Origin: Paraburkholderia sp. BCC1884 | Lineage (GTDB): Bacteria > Pseudomonadota > Gammaproteobacteria > Burkholderiales > Burkholderiaceae | DNA length: 64,000 nucleotides | Direction of reading: 5' to 3' | Assembly (NCBI RefSeq): GCF_900996225.1 | Contig: NZ_CAAJGL010000112.1 | Coordinates: 124,001-188,000 of the forward strand | Shown here: piece by piece, positions 42,804 through 52,244 of the stretch | How positions within the stretch are numbered: position 1 is the first letter of the stretch | Layout of the letters: each line of letters opens with the position of its first letter | Position numbers and translations under genes: made by a program | The notes under the pieces: model-generated | The model's database searches: none | What the model was told of the DNA's origin: nothing | What the model saw: only the letters and a program-made list of their open reading frames with translations

Positions 42804-45113
42804 ATGAATTGGGAAGCGACAACAGGTAGCCCGGCGGGCACATCGTCCGAGGGCACCCGCTATCCGCCGGAACTGGCCGAGGAAGTGCTGGACTCGGAGC
42901 ACTCCGTATTGCGGCTCATCACACGCAATACGCCGCTGCCGGAACTGCTGGACGAAGTCTGCCGCCGCGCTGAAGCGCTGCTCGGCGATGGTGCTGCCTG
43001 CTCGATCCTCCTGCTCGACCCCGACGGCATCCATGCCCGGGTCGGCGGCGCGCCGTCCTTGCCGGCGCATTTCAGCGCGTCGATCGACCGCCTCGAGATC
43101 GGACCGCAGGTCGGTTCCTGCGGCACCGCCATGTATCAGCGGCGGCTGGTGGTCGCCGAAGACATCGAGACCGATCCGCTGTGGGCCGACTACCGCCACC
43201 TTGCTTTGCCAGTCGGCCTGCGCGCCTGCTGGTCGGTGCCGTTCGAAAACGACGCGGGCGTAGTGCTCGGCGCGTTCGCGGTCTATCACCGCGCACCGCG
43301 TCGACCCAGCGCGGAGGAAGAAACGATCCTGCGCGATATCGGCCAAAGCGTCGGCCTCGCCGTGCATCAGGACACCATCGCGCAACGCCTCGCACACAGC
43401 GAGGAACATCACCGGCTGGTGGTCGACCATCTGATCGAAGGGATCGTCGTGCAGTCGCGCGCGGGCTTCGTGCTCGCCTGCAATCCGAGCGCGCAACGCA
43501 TGTTGCGCGCAACCCCGCAGATCGTCGGCCGTAGCATCCGCAGTGTAATGACGCGCGCTTTCCACGAAGACGGTTCGCTCGTCACCGCTGCCGAGCAGCC
43601 GACCGTGCAGGTGCTCGCCACCGGCAAACCCATGCTCGGTGTAACGATCGGCCTGGAGTTGATCGACGGCGAGGTGATCTGGATCACCGAGAATGTCGTG
43701 CCGATCATCAAGCCGGGCGACACCGAACCCAGTTCGGTGCTGATCTCGTTCACCGACATCGGCCCGGTACGCGAAGCCCAACGGCAGCTCAAGTTTCTCG
43801 CCACGCGCGACTCGCTCACTGGCCTCTACAACCGCGCCTATGTCACCGACCGCATGCGCGATCTGTTCATGCTGGGGGCGGCGCCCGGCACCGGCGAACT
43901 GGCGAGCGTGGCCGTGCTGTACGTCGATCTGGACGGTTTCAAGAAGGTCAACGACACGGCCGGCCACGAGGCCGGCGACGCCTTGCTGTGCAGCGTCGCG
44001 GAGCGGCTGTCGGCCTGCGTCGGGCGAGCCGATACGCTCGCGCGGGTGGGTGGCGACGAGTTCGTGATCGTGGTCAGCGCGTACGAGAACACCGGTCGTC
44101 TGATCGGGCTCGCGCGCCGCATCCTCGACATGATCGCGGTGCCGTTCGCGGTGGCGGATAACGAGTACTACCTGGGCGCGTCGATCGGCATCAGCCTGTT
44201 CCCCGAAGACGGCCAGGACGTCGCCACGCTGATGCGCAACGCCGATTCGGCGATGTATCACGCCAAACAGCGCGGCCGCAACAACTTCCAGTTCTTCACC
44301 GCCGAGCTCAACGAGCATCTGCAACGCCGTTTCACGATCGAACAATCGTTGCGGCGCGCGCTGGCCTCCAACGAGCTGAGCCTCGTGTACCAGCCGATCG
44401 TCGACAGCCAGGACGGCCGCACGATCGGCGCGGAAGCGCTGCTGCGCTGGTACAACGGCGAGCTGGGCAACGTCTCGCCGGGCGAGTTCATCCCCGTGGC
44501 CGAGGACGCCGGCCTGATCGGCGAGATCGGCGGCTGGGTGCTGGCGCGGGCCTGCGAGCAGGCGGCGCAGTGGCGGCGCACGCTCGCGCCGGACCTGATC
44601 GTGGCGGTCAACCTGTCGCCGCGGCAGTTCAACGACGGGCTGGTGGAGCGCATCGAGCGTTGTCTCGCGCAATCCGGGCTGGAACCCTCGGCGCTCGAAC
44701 TGGAGATCACCGAACGGCTGCTGATGAGCGACAGCGACACCGTACTGCCCATGCTGAGCGCGCTGAACACGCTCGGCGTGCGGATTTCCGTCGACGACTT
44801 CGGCACCGGCTACTCGTCGCTCTCCTATCTGAAGCGCTTCCCGCTGCATAACCTGAAGATCGACCGGTCGTTCGTGGCCGGTTTGCCGGATCATCGCGAT
44901 TCCATTGCGATTACCCAGGCGGTGGTGGCGATGGCGCATTCGCTCGGCATGAACGTCACGGCCGAAGGCGTGGAAACCGTCGAACAGGCAGAATTTCTGC
45001 GCGCCATCGACTGCGACAAGCAGCAGGGCTACCTCTACAGCCGGCCGGTCGGGGCGAGCGCCTACGCCCGCAGCCTGCACGACGCGCAGATGGGCATGGC
45101 CGACGCCGGCTGA
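42804..45113 (+). CDS. Cyclic-di-GMP protein with GAF-PAS-GGDEF-EAL domains
   Basis: 769 residues, no membrane helix. GAF (about 35-185), PAS (about 195-310), GGDEF (about 325-485) with an intact GGDEF at 416-420, and EAL (about 500-755) with EAL at 544-546, NLSPRQF, ELEITE and DDFGTGYSSLSYLKRFP all present. The inhibitory RxxD site is lost (GRAD before GGDEF). Both activities are possible; the complete EAL set makes phosphodiesterase activity likely. The start ATG 42804 has AAGGGGGGG nine bases ahead; a TTG at 42771 is less likely. Confidence 0.93.
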   Translation: MNWEATTGSPAGTSSEGTRYPPELAEEVLDSEHSVLRLITRNTPLPELLDEVCRRAEALLGDGAACSILLLDPDGIHARVGGAPSLPAHFSASIDRLEIGPQVGSCGTAMYQRRLVVAEDIETDPLWADYRHLALPVGLRACWSVPFENDAGVVLGAFAVYHRAPRRPSAEEETILRDIGQSVGLAVHQDTIAQRLAHSEEHHRLVVDHLIEGIVVQSRAGFVLACNPSAQRMLRATPQIVGRSIRSVMTRAFHEDGSLVTAAEQPTVQVLATGKPMLGVTIGLELIDGEVIWITENVVPIIKPGDTEPSSVLISFTDIGPVREAQRQLKFLATRDSLTGLYNRAYVTDRMRDLFMLGAAPGTGELASVAVLYVDLDGFKKVNDTAGHEAGDALLCSVAERLSACVGRADTLARVGGDEFVIVVSAYENTGRLIGLARRILDMIAVPFAVADNEYYLGASIGISLFPEDGQDVATLMRNADSAMYHAKQRGRNNFQFFTAELNEHLQRRFTIEQSLRRALASNELSLVYQPIVDSQDGRTIGAEALLRWYNGELGNVSPGEFIPVAEDAGLIGEIGGWVLARACEQAAQWRRTLAPDLIVAVNLSPRQFNDGLVERIERCLAQSGLEPSALELEITERLLMSDSDTVLPMLSALNTLGVRISVDDFGTGYSSLSYLKRFPLHNLKIDRSFVAGLPDHRDSIAITQAVVAMAHSLGMNVTAEGVETVEQAEFLRAIDCDKQQGYLYSRPVGASAYARSLHDAQMGMADAG

Positions 45114-45312
45114 CGCGCATTGGCGAAAACGCGGGCCGGGGTGCGGCCGCTCAGCCGGCCCGGCCCGGCCAGTCCAAGCCGATTGTTCAGTTTTCCAAAC
45201 AAGTGCCTTCACGTTAGCGGTATTTATCCGCGGGCGCTGTCTCTCTACAATCCTCCCATCGAAACGTATATTGAGCGTGGAACCGAAGCGGGGCCATGCA
45301 ATGGGAGCAGTC

Positions 45313-45501
45313 ATGCCAGCTTTGATCAAGAACCAGCTTTACCGGCCCTCGGTGGTCCTGCCGATGGTGGCCCTCATGCAGGTGATGGTGTCGCAGGATT
45401 TCAATCTCGGCCAGGTCGGCTGGGTCGTTGCCACGCGCGGTGCGCAGGCGGCGCTGCAACGTTCGCGCGAATTGATTTGCGCCGCGTATTGCGAAGTTTG
45501 A
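45313..45501 (+). CDS. Small hypothetical protein
   Basis: 62 residues, MPALIKNQLYRPSVVLPMVA at the start, with one hydrophobic stretch (about 11-28) and no known domain. ATG 45313 has GGGAG five bases ahead; an AT-rich promoter-like region precedes it. Codon usage looks plausible but it is short. An in-frame ATG at 45301 is an alternative. It could be spurious. Confidence 0.45.
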   Translation: MPALIKNQLYRPSVVLPMVALMQVMVSQDFNLGQVGWVVATRGAQAALQRSRELICAAYCEV

Positions 45502-45605
45502 GTTCGCGAGTCCCGTCATAAAGTCGTAAAAGGCAGCCACAGGACCCGCCCGAGGCGCTGAGGGTAAGATGCTACGACCAGCAATTCAGCCTCGGGAGCG
45601 TTGCC

Positions 45606-47006
45606 ATGCCACAGCACTTCGACGCAGTCGTGATCGGTACCGGACAAGGCGGCTCGCCGCTCGCCGTGCGCCTCGGTCAAAGCGGTCGTAAAACCGCCGT
45701 CATCGAACGCGGCGCGTTCGGCGGCACCTGCGTGAATGTCGGCTGTACGCCCACCAAGTCTTACGTGGCCAGCGCCCGGGCCGCGCACGTCGCGCGCCAT
45801 GCGGGCGATCTCGGCGTGCAGATCGGCGGGGCGATCAGCGTCGATCTGCCGGCGGTCAAGGCGCGCAAGGACCGCATCATCGGCGAATCGCGTGACGGCG
45901 TGGAGAAATGGCTGCGCGGCGCGGACAACGTCACCGTGTTCAATGGCCATGCGCGCTTCACCGGCCCGCATTCCCTGAGCGTGAGCGCACCCGACGGTTC
46001 AGTGCTGCAAGAGCTCAGCGCCGACGAAATCTTCATCAACACCGGCACGCGCGCGGTCGTGCCGCCGCTCGAAGGTCTCGAGCGGATTCGCTATTACACC
46101 AACTCCAATCTGCTCGAACTGACGGAACTGCCGGCTCATCTGGCGATCGTCGGCGGCAGTTATATCGCGCTGGAATTCGCGCAGATCTTTCGCCGTTTCG
46201 GCAGCGAAGTGACGGTACTCGTGCGCGGCGATCGCCTGCTTACACGTGAAGACGCCGATTTCGCCAGGTCCGTGCAGACCGTGCTGGCGCGCGAGGGCGT
46301 CGAGTTCCGCTTCAACGTGCAGCCGTCGCGGGTCGAACCGCATCCGCATCACGAGGGCCGCGTGTGCATCGGCTTCGAGCAGAACCTGCCGGCGCTGGAA
46401 GCGTCGCATCTGCTGTTCGCCACCGGCCGTGAGCCCAACACCGACGACCTCGGCCTCGCCGCCGCCGGCATCGCGACCGACAGGCACGGCACCATTCCCG
46501 TGGACGGCCAGTTGCGCACCAACGTGCCGGGCGTCTGGGCGATCGGCGACGTCAACGGCCGCGGCGCCTTCACGCATACGTCCTACGACGACTTCCAGAT
46601 CGTCGCGGCCAACCTGCTCGACGGCGGCTCGCGCACGGTCGATACGCGGATCATGGCCTACGCCGTGTTCGTCGATCCGCCGCTCGCACGCGTCGGCATG
46701 TCGGAGGCGGAAGTGCGCAAGGACGGCCGCGAGGCGCTGATCGCCACCATGCCGATGTCGCGCGTGGGCCGCGCGCGCGAACGCGGCGAAACCGATGGCT
46801 TCATGAAGGCGCTGGTCGACGCGCACACCAAACAGATTCTCGGCGCGGCGATCCACGGCGTCGAAGGCGACGAGGCGATTCACACCTTCATCGACATCAT
46901 GACGGCGGGCGCGCCGTATCCGACCTTGCAGTTCGCGATGCATATTCATCCGACCATCAGCGAGCTGGTGCCGACGCTGCTCGACCGACTCGAGCCGCTG
47001 AAGTAA
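45606..47006 (+). CDS. Flavin-dependent disulfide oxidoreductase (mercuric-reductase-like)
   Basis: 466 residues of the dihydrolipoamide dehydrogenase/mercuric reductase family. FAD motif GTGQGGSPLA, the redox disulfide CVNVGCTPTK (about 43-48), NAD(P)H motif IVGGSYIALEFAQIF (about 180), the second FAD site TNVPGVWAIGDV, and the C-terminal HIHPTISE. The N-terminal HMA domain and C-terminal Cys pair of true MerA are missing, so mercury reduction is unlikely. True substrate unknown. Start ATG 45606 with GGGAG ahead. Confidence 0.88.
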   Translation: MPQHFDAVVIGTGQGGSPLAVRLGQSGRKTAVIERGAFGGTCVNVGCTPTKSYVASARAAHVARHAGDLGVQIGGAISVDLPAVKARKDRIIGESRDGVEKWLRGADNVTVFNGHARFTGPHSLSVSAPDGSVLQELSADEIFINTGTRAVVPPLEGLERIRYYTNSNLLELTELPAHLAIVGGSYIALEFAQIFRRFGSEVTVLVRGDRLLTREDADFARSVQTVLAREGVEFRFNVQPSRVEPHPHHEGRVCIGFEQNLPALEASHLLFATGREPNTDDLGLAAAGIATDRHGTIPVDGQLRTNVPGVWAIGDVNGRGAFTHTSYDDFQIVAANLLDGGSRTVDTRIMAYAVFVDPPLARVGMSEAEVRKDGREALIATMPMSRVGRARERGETDGFMKALVDAHTKQILGAAIHGVEGDEAIHTFIDIMTAGAPYPTLQFAMHIHPTISELVPTLLDRLEPLK

Positions 47007-47127
47007 GCGCGCCGAAGCGCATCGACAAAGACTGAGCGCATCGCCGATAATCGGCCTCGGCGCGGGTCGTCTGCGAGGCGTGGGCGAGCGGTGCGCCCAA
47101 CCGCATTCATCTTCAGGAATTCCGCCG

Positions 47128-47703
47128 ATGGGCAAGGGACGTGTCGAGGCCTTCAGCGATGGCGTGATCGCCATCATCATCACGATCATGGTGCTCGAAT
47201 TGAAGGTGCCGGAGGGCTTCGATCTCGCCGCGCTGCGCCCCGTGTTGCCCGTGTTCTGCGCGTACGTGCTGAGCTTCATTTATGTCGGCATCTACTGGAA
47301 CAACCATCACCACCTGTTCCATGCCGTGCAGAAGGTCAACGGCGCGGTGCTGTGGGCCAATCTGCATCTGCTGTTCTGGCTGTCGCTGTTGCCCGCCGTC
47401 ACGCATTGGGTCGGTGAAAACCATCTGGCCGCCATGCCGATCGCCATGTACGGCGTCGTGCTGTTCATGTCGGCGATCGCGTATTTCATCCTGACGCGCG
47501 TCCTGATCCGCGAGCATGGCCGCGATTCGACGCTCGCGAAAGCGGTCGGTAACGACTTCAAGGGCAAGGTTTCGGTGGTGATCTATCTGGCGGGGATTGC
47601 GCTGGCGTTCGTCGTGCCGTGGGGCTCGCTCGCGCTTTACACGCTCGCGGCCGGCTGGTGGCTGGTGCCGGACCGGCGTATCGAACACGTGCTGGAGGCG
47701 TAG
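47128..47703 (+). CDS. TMEM175-family (DUF1211) membrane protein
   Basis: 191 residues with six predicted helices. The opening RVEAFSDGVIAIIITIMVLEL contains the conserved RxxxFSD motif of TMEM175 potassium channels; YWNNHHHLFHAV is also typical of bacterial members. One repeat only, so a homotetramer is expected. ATG 47128 is chosen because it places the motif at residue 5. It is 121 bp after the oxidoreductase. Confidence 0.88.
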   Translation: MGKGRVEAFSDGVIAIIITIMVLELKVPEGFDLAALRPVLPVFCAYVLSFIYVGIYWNNHHHLFHAVQKVNGAVLWANLHLLFWLSLLPAVTHWVGENHLAAMPIAMYGVVLFMSAIAYFILTRVLIREHGRDSTLAKAVGNDFKGKVSVVIYLAGIALAFVVPWGSLALYTLAAGWWLVPDRRIEHVLEA

Positions 47704-47755
47704 GCATGGTGCTCGCACTCGCATTCGCAGTAGAGCCCGTGCTGGTACCGGCACC

Positions 47756-48244
47756 ATGACGTCGCGTCAACACGCTTCCAGCGCTTCCCGTATCGGACTG
47801 GTCTCCGATACGCACAACCTCGTGCGTCCCGAGGCGCTGGCTTATCTCGCGGGCTGTGACGCCATCGTTCACGCCGGGGACATCTGCAATCAGGCCGTGC
47901 TCGACGCGCTCGTGCAGATTGCGCCGGTCACGGCGGTTCGGGGCAACAACGACACCGGCGAATGGGCCGCGTCGTTCCCCACACACGCGAAACTCACCGT
48001 GCAGCAGGTGACGATCCTCGTCGTGCACGATATCGCGGATGTAGGCGCCGATCCACGCAGCGAAGGTATCCACGTAGTGGTGACGGGTCATTCGCACAAA
48101 CCTTCGATCAGCGAGCGCGACGGCGTGCTGTTCGTCAATCCCGGTAGCGCCGGACCACGTCGTTTCAAGTTGCCTGTTTCCGCGGGCATGCTGATCGTGG
48201 AAGGCGCGCAGGCCAGCGCCACGTTCGAGTCGCTGCTGACGTAA
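47756..48244 (+). CDS. YfcE/MJ0936-like metallophosphoesterase
   Basis: 162 residues, the short class of metallophosphoesterases. Motifs in order: SDTHN (about 18-22), HAGDI (about 40), RGNND (about 63), HD (about 88) and GHSHKPS (about 110), followed by the FVNPGSAGP signature. Likely phosphodiesterase activity in vitro, cellular substrate unknown. ATG 47756 is 52 bp after the channel gene; no strong ribosome site is seen. Confidence 0.85.
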   Translation: MTSRQHASSASRIGLVSDTHNLVRPEALAYLAGCDAIVHAGDICNQAVLDALVQIAPVTAVRGNNDTGEWAASFPTHAKLTVQQVTILVVHDIADVGADPRSEGIHVVVTGHSHKPSISERDGVLFVNPGSAGPRRFKLPVSAGMLIVEGAQASATFESLLT

Positions 48245-48275
48245 AAAAACGGGCTGGCAAATCATTGCCAGCCCG
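48243..48275 (-). terminator. Terminator between converging genes
   Basis: CGGGCTGGCAA (48250-48260) and TTGCCAGCCCG (48265-48275) form a perfect 11-bp stem. The minus strand is followed by seven T, so it terminates the symporter gene; the plus strand has CTTTC and may end the phosphoesterase gene. Confidence 0.88.
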
Positions 48276-48358
48276 CTTTCGGACGGAGTCGCAGGGCGAC
48301 TGTCAGTGCGCGTAGTACGTGCCGCGAGCGGACAGGTCGCTCACGGACTCACTCACGT

Positions 48359-49828
48359 TCAGGCACGCGCCGTTGCCGCTGCGGCATAACGTTCATCCAT
48401 TTCTTCCGCTTCACGTTCGCCGCGCAGCACGGCATGCGCTTCCGCACGCGTGGCCACCGACGGACCCGAGCCGAGCAGCGGCTTGCGCGCCGTCTCACGC
48501 AACGCGACCACCGACACGATACCGATCAGCGACGCGCCCATCAGGTAGTACGCGGGCATCATCAGATTGCCGGTGCTGCCGACCAGCCACGCGGTCACCA
48601 GCGGCGTCGTCCCGCCGAACAGCGACACCGAAATATTGAAGCCGATCGCCAGCGCGCCGTAGCGAATGCTGGTCGGGAACAGCGCCGGCAGTGCCGACGG
48701 CATCACGCCGCAGAAGCACGACAGCACCACGCCAAGGATCAGCAATCCACCGAACACCGGCAGCAGCGTGCCCATCTGGATCAACAGGAGCGAAGGGATC
48801 GCCAGCGCGAACAGGGCCACGCAGCCGGCCAGCATCACCGGCTTGCGACCGACCGTGTCGGACAGACGTCCGGCGGCGATCGTCATCGGCATCATCAGCA
48901 CCATCACGGCCAGCACGACGAACAGACCATGCGTTTCGTCGAAGTGCAGCGTCGCCGACAGATAGCTCGGCAGATAGGACAGCGCCATGTAGTCGGTCAC
49001 GTTGAAGATCAGCACGAGGCCGACGCATAAAAGCAGCGGGCGCCATTGCTGCACGAGCAGATCGCGGAACGATTGCCTGGGCGCCGCTTTGTCTTCGGCT
49101 TCGCGTTGCTCGGCCTGCTTCTTGAATGCGGGCGTTTCTTCGAGCTTCATGCGGATAAACAGACCGATCAGACCCAGCGGGCCCGCGATCATGAACGGCA
49201 CGCGCCAGCCCCAGCTCAACAGCGATTCCTGCGAGAGCGTGGCGGTCAGCACCGCGACCGTGCCCGCGCCGAGCACGTAACCGATCAGTGTGCCGAATTC
49301 GAGAAAGCTGCCCATGAATCCGCGGCGCTTGTCGGTCGAGAATTCGGCGATGAAGGTGGCCGCGCCACCGTATTCGCCACCCGTCGAGAAGCCTTGTACG
49401 AGACGCGCCACCAGCAACAGCACCGGCGCCATGATGCCGATCGAGTGGTAGCTCGGAATCAGGCCGATCGCGAAGGTGCCGAGCGCCATCATGATCATGG
49501 TCATCGCAAGCACGCGCTGACGGCCGATCTTGTCGCCGAGCGGGCCGAACACCATGCCGCCGATCGGGCGCACGAGGAAGGCTGCCGCGAACGTGCCAAA
49601 GGTCGCGATCAACTGCGCGGACGGGTTGCTGGACGGGAAAAAGACTTTGCCGAGGGTCACGGCGATGTAGCTGTACACGCCGAAATCGAACCATTCCATC
49701 GCGTTGCCGAGCGCCATCGCGCCGACGGCACGCTTGAGGAGGGAATGGTCGACGACCGTGATGTCGTCGAGAGTGAGGCGATCTTCTTCTTTTTTGTGTC
49801 GCCAGAAGCCGTTGCTGGAAGCGGTCAA
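48359..49828 (-). CDS. MFS metabolite:H+ symporter (ProP-like)
   Basis: 489 residues, 12 helices. VGAMALGNAMEWFDFGVYSYIAVTLGKVFFP and the loop GDKIGRQRVLAMTMIMM are hallmarks of the metabolite:H+ symporter group, and the whole resembles proline/glycine-betaine transporter ProP; however, the C-terminal coiled coil of E. coli ProP is lacking. I choose the TTG at 49828, which has GGAG eight bases ahead; a start about 33 bp upstream is possible. Confidence 0.8.
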   Translation of the reverse strand: MTASSNGFWRHKKEEDRLTLDDITVVDHSLLKRAVGAMALGNAMEWFDFGVYSYIAVTLGKVFFPSSNPSAQLIATFGTFAAAFLVRPIGGMVFGPLGDKIGRQRVLAMTMIMMALGTFAIGLIPSYHSIGIMAPVLLLVARLVQGFSTGGEYGGAATFIAEFSTDKRRGFMGSFLEFGTLIGYVLGAGTVAVLTATLSQESLLSWGWRVPFMIAGPLGLIGLFIRMKLEETPAFKKQAEQREAEDKAAPRQSFRDLLVQQWRPLLLCVGLVLIFNVTDYMALSYLPSYLSATLHFDETHGLFVVLAVMVLMMPMTIAAGRLSDTVGRKPVMLAGCVALFALAIPSLLLIQMGTLLPVFGGLLILGVVLSCFCGVMPSALPALFPTSIRYGALAIGFNISVSLFGGTTPLVTAWLVGSTGNLMMPAYYLMGASLIGIVSVVALRETARKPLLGSGPSVATRAEAHAVLRGEREAEEMDERYAAAATARA

Positions 49829-50453
49829 GGTGAAAACTCCAATGACTGCGGCAAAACGCATGAACGTTCCGCCACGGGTGCTGGGGAAGTGCAGTTTCGC
49901 GAGCAAGGCGATGGCCTCCGCCTCGCCGCGATCGGCGAAGAAGGAGAGGGCGCAAAAGAAAGCAGAACGCCCGTGCCTCGCGAACAATTCGCGAAAAAAC
50001 ACTCGTCTAGATTGTGCTTGCTGTTGCACCTGCGTGGCCGTTGAAGGGGGGCAGATGCATGAGGACGCTGGGGTTGGCTGAGAGCCGGCCCATGCGCCGC
50101 TGGAAGGCTTGAAACGAAAAAGGCCGGTGTTGAATCGCCGCTCACGCGGGGAAAACGACCGACGAGCCTTCTTGTATAAAAACTGTCCGATTCAGGGCGG
50201 CGCGCGCAACGCGAGCCGGATTGAAAAGAACGTGAATGAAGGTGTAATGCTGTTTGAACGATGCACATGATAGCACGATAACAGAGGATCGTGCAAACCC
50301 GAGGCTCGGCCGGACCCTCGGCGAGGGCGCTCAATCCCTTGCCTGGTGGGGGATTGCGGCAGGTCGGACCGGTCTGAAAAAGAGGCTTAAAAGTGCAGCG
50401 GAATGTACCGTTTGGAGAGTTTCAGCTGGACCGTTTGTGGATCGTTCAGGCGA
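49829..50453. other. Intergenic region before the ProP-like gene
   Basis: 625 bases. Frames in it are short, Arg/Ser/Pro-rich and lack ribosome sites, so I call no gene. It must hold the promoter and a long leader of the symporter gene; two genes end/start at its borders on the minus strand. A loose inverted repeat GCACGATAACAGAGGATCGTGC is at about 50272-50293. Confidence 0.4.
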
Positions 50454-50484
50454 AAAAAATCCGCGCACGCGGCGCGGATTTTTT
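50454..50484. terminator. Bidirectional terminator after yggX
   Basis: AAAAAATCCGCGC (50454-50466) pairs with GCGCGGATTTTTT (50472-50484), with A and T runs on both sides, so it works on both strands. It lies 19 bp after the yggX stop. Confidence 0.88.
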
Positions 50485-50502
50485 CGCTACGAAAACCCGG
50501 AC

Positions 50503-50775
50503 TCAAGCCGACGGCGGCACATAACCTTGCGCCGTATCCGCGCCTTCGCCGAAGAAAAACTTCTCGGTCTGCTTCATCAGGTACTGGCGTGCGCGCGGAT
50601 CGGCCATGTTCAGGCGGTTTTCGTTGATCAGCATGGTTTGCTGCTTCAACCAGGCTTGCCACGCTTCCTTCGAAATGCTTTCGTAGATCCGCTTGCCGAG
50701 TTCGCCGGGCAGCGGCGGGAAATCGAGGCCTTCGGCTTCCTTGCCGAGCTTCGCGCATTGAACCATACGAGTCAT
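50503..50775 (-). CDS. yggX: Fe(2+)-trafficking protein YggX
   Basis: 90 residues. The family start MTRMVQCAKLGKEAEGLDFPPLPGELGKRI is intact, with Cys7, needed for its antioxidant effect in Salmonella, and WQAWLKQQTMLINENRLN. YggX protects iron-sulfur clusters under oxidative stress. Start ATG 50775 with AGGAG ahead. It lies 57 bp after argA on the same strand, so they may be co-transcribed. Confidence 0.96.
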   Translation of the reverse strand: MTRMVQCAKLGKEAEGLDFPPLPGELGKRIYESISKEAWQAWLKQQTMLINENRLNMADPRARQYLMKQTEKFFFGEGADTAQGYVPPSA

Positions 50776-50832
50776 GCTGTGCTTCTCCTAATCGATGTGT
50801 GGGGGCGGGCAGTCGCGCTTATATGAGGCCGC

Positions 50833-52221
50833 TCAGAGCTGTTTCATCAGCACGAGCGATTTGCGCTGCCAGTTATAGAGTCGGCGACGGTCTTCCGGCA
50901 GGTCGTCGACCGTGACCTTGACGAAGCCGCGCTTGAGGAACCAGTGCTCGGTGCGCGTGGTGAGCACGAAAATGCGCGTCAGGCCGCGCGCTCGCGCGCG
51001 TTGCTCGATGCGTTTGAGCAGACGCTCGCCGTCGCCCGTGCCTTGCGCTTCGGGGGCGACCGTGAGGCAGGCCATTTCGCCGATACGCTCCTGCGTGTAC
51101 GGATACAGCGCCGCGCAGCCGAACAGCACGCCATCGTGCTCGATCACCGAGAAATGGTCGATGTCGCGTTCGATCTGGTGGCGACCGCGCCGCACCAGCG
51201 TGCCGTCCGATTCGAGAGGCTCGATCAGCGAGAGAATGCCGCCGACGTCGTCCGGCGTGGCTTCGCGCAGGCTTTCGAGGTTCTCGTACGAGATCATCGT
51301 GCCCACGCCGTCGTGCAGGAACAGTTCGAGCAGCAGACTGCCGTCGAGCGCGTAGGGGATGATGTGCGCCCGTGCCACGCCGCCGCGGCAGGCGCGGATC
51401 GAATGCTTGAGGTAGAAGCCCGCGTCGCCGGTGACCTCGCCGCTTTCGTGCAGCTTGTAGGCGTCGTCGAGCGAGAGTTCGCGGACCAGTTCCACGCCTT
51501 CTTCGCCGGCTTCCATCAGACCCGGCGTTTCGGTCAGGAACACGATCTTGTCGGCGCGCAGCGCGATGGCGGCAGCCGAGGCGACGTCTTCCATCGCCAG
51601 ATTGAAGGCTTCGCCGGTCGGCGAGAAGCCGAGCGGCGAGAGCAGCACCAGCTTGCGGCTCGCGAGCGAATGGCGGATCGAATCCGCGTCGATCTTGCGC
51701 ACCACGCCGGTGTGGGCGAAATCGACGCCGTCCAGAATACCGACCGGGCGCGCGGTCACGAAATTGCCCGACACTACACTGATGTGCGCGTGCGCCATCG
51801 GCGTGTTCGGCAAGCCCTGGCTGATCGCGGCTTCGATATCCAGACGCACTTCGCCGGCCGCTTCTTTCGCGGACTCGAGGGCGCGCGCGTCGGTGATGCG
51901 CATGCCGTGCGAAAACTCGGACTCGACGCCGTGCAGACTCATCTGCTCCTCGACCTGCGGTCGCGACCCGTGCACCAGAACGATCTGGATGCCCATCGCC
52001 TGCAGCAGCGCGATGTCGGACACGAGCGCATTCAGGAGCCCCTGATGCACCACCTCGCCGCCGAAACCGACGACGAAAGTCTTGTTACGGAACGCATGGA
52101 TGTAAGGGGCGACGGAGCGCATCCAGTCGACGAATTGCGCGTGCTGGGCGAGATTTTCCGTTGCTCCGGCGGGGGCCGGAACGCTCGCGGGCGCGGGGAC
52201 GAGGTCGGTTTGGGAATTCAT
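50833..52221 (-). CDS. argA: Amino-acid N-acetyltransferase (N-acetylglutamate synthase)
   Basis: 462 residues (E. coli ArgA 443). It makes N-acetylglutamate, first step of arginine synthesis. A disordered N-terminal 25 residues, then an amino-acid-kinase-like domain (about 30-300; FRNKTFVVGFGGEVV, VLVHGSRPQVEEQM) that binds arginine, and a GNAT acetyltransferase domain (about 310-455; EMACLTVAPEAQGTGDGERLLKRIE). Start ATG 52221 is only 23 bp from the divergent hrpA start. Confidence 0.96.
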   Translation of the reverse strand: MNSQTDLVPAPASVPAPAGATENLAQHAQFVDWMRSVAPYIHAFRNKTFVVGFGGEVVHQGLLNALVSDIALLQAMGIQIVLVHGSRPQVEEQMSLHGVESEFSHGMRITDARALESAKEAAGEVRLDIEAAISQGLPNTPMAHAHISVVSGNFVTARPVGILDGVDFAHTGVVRKIDADSIRHSLASRKLVLLSPLGFSPTGEAFNLAMEDVASAAAIALRADKIVFLTETPGLMEAGEEGVELVRELSLDDAYKLHESGEVTGDAGFYLKHSIRACRGGVARAHIIPYALDGSLLLELFLHDGVGTMISYENLESLREATPDDVGGILSLIEPLESDGTLVRRGRHQIERDIDHFSVIEHDGVLFGCAALYPYTQERIGEMACLTVAPEAQGTGDGERLLKRIEQRARARGLTRIFVLTTRTEHWFLKRGFVKVTVDDLPEDRRRLYNWQRKSLVLMKQL

Positions 52222-52244
52222 GCCGGGGATTATAATGCGCCCCC
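52222..52244. promoter_or_regulatory. 23-bp divergent control region argA/hrpA
   Basis: The only non-coding bases between the two starts contain ATTATAAT (52229-52236), a palindrome that shows TATAAT on both strands: 52231-52236 for hrpA and 52229-52234 for argA. If used, the mRNAs would begin at or within a few bases of the start codons (leaderless). -35 elements would lie inside the opposite gene; TTGGGA at 52210-52215 is a weak candidate for hrpA. Confidence 0.45.

Noticed and set aside
42171..45329. Open frame of about 1050 codons on the minus strand
   Set aside because: It lies antisense to the GGDEF-EAL and SH3 genes, is Arg/His/Ala-rich with no domain, and arises from GC-rich codon bias. 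The same holds for frames opposite thiC (4759-6681) and fadH (11893-13956).
45606..47006. Mercuric reductase
   Set aside because: It has the redox disulfide and fold, but lacks the N-terminal metal-binding domain and the C-terminal cysteine pair, and no mer genes are near.
49829..50334. Minus-strand frame of about 169 codons before the ProP-like gene
   Set aside because: Ser/Pro/Arg/Cys-rich, no ribosome site, no domain; it looks like non-coding leader.
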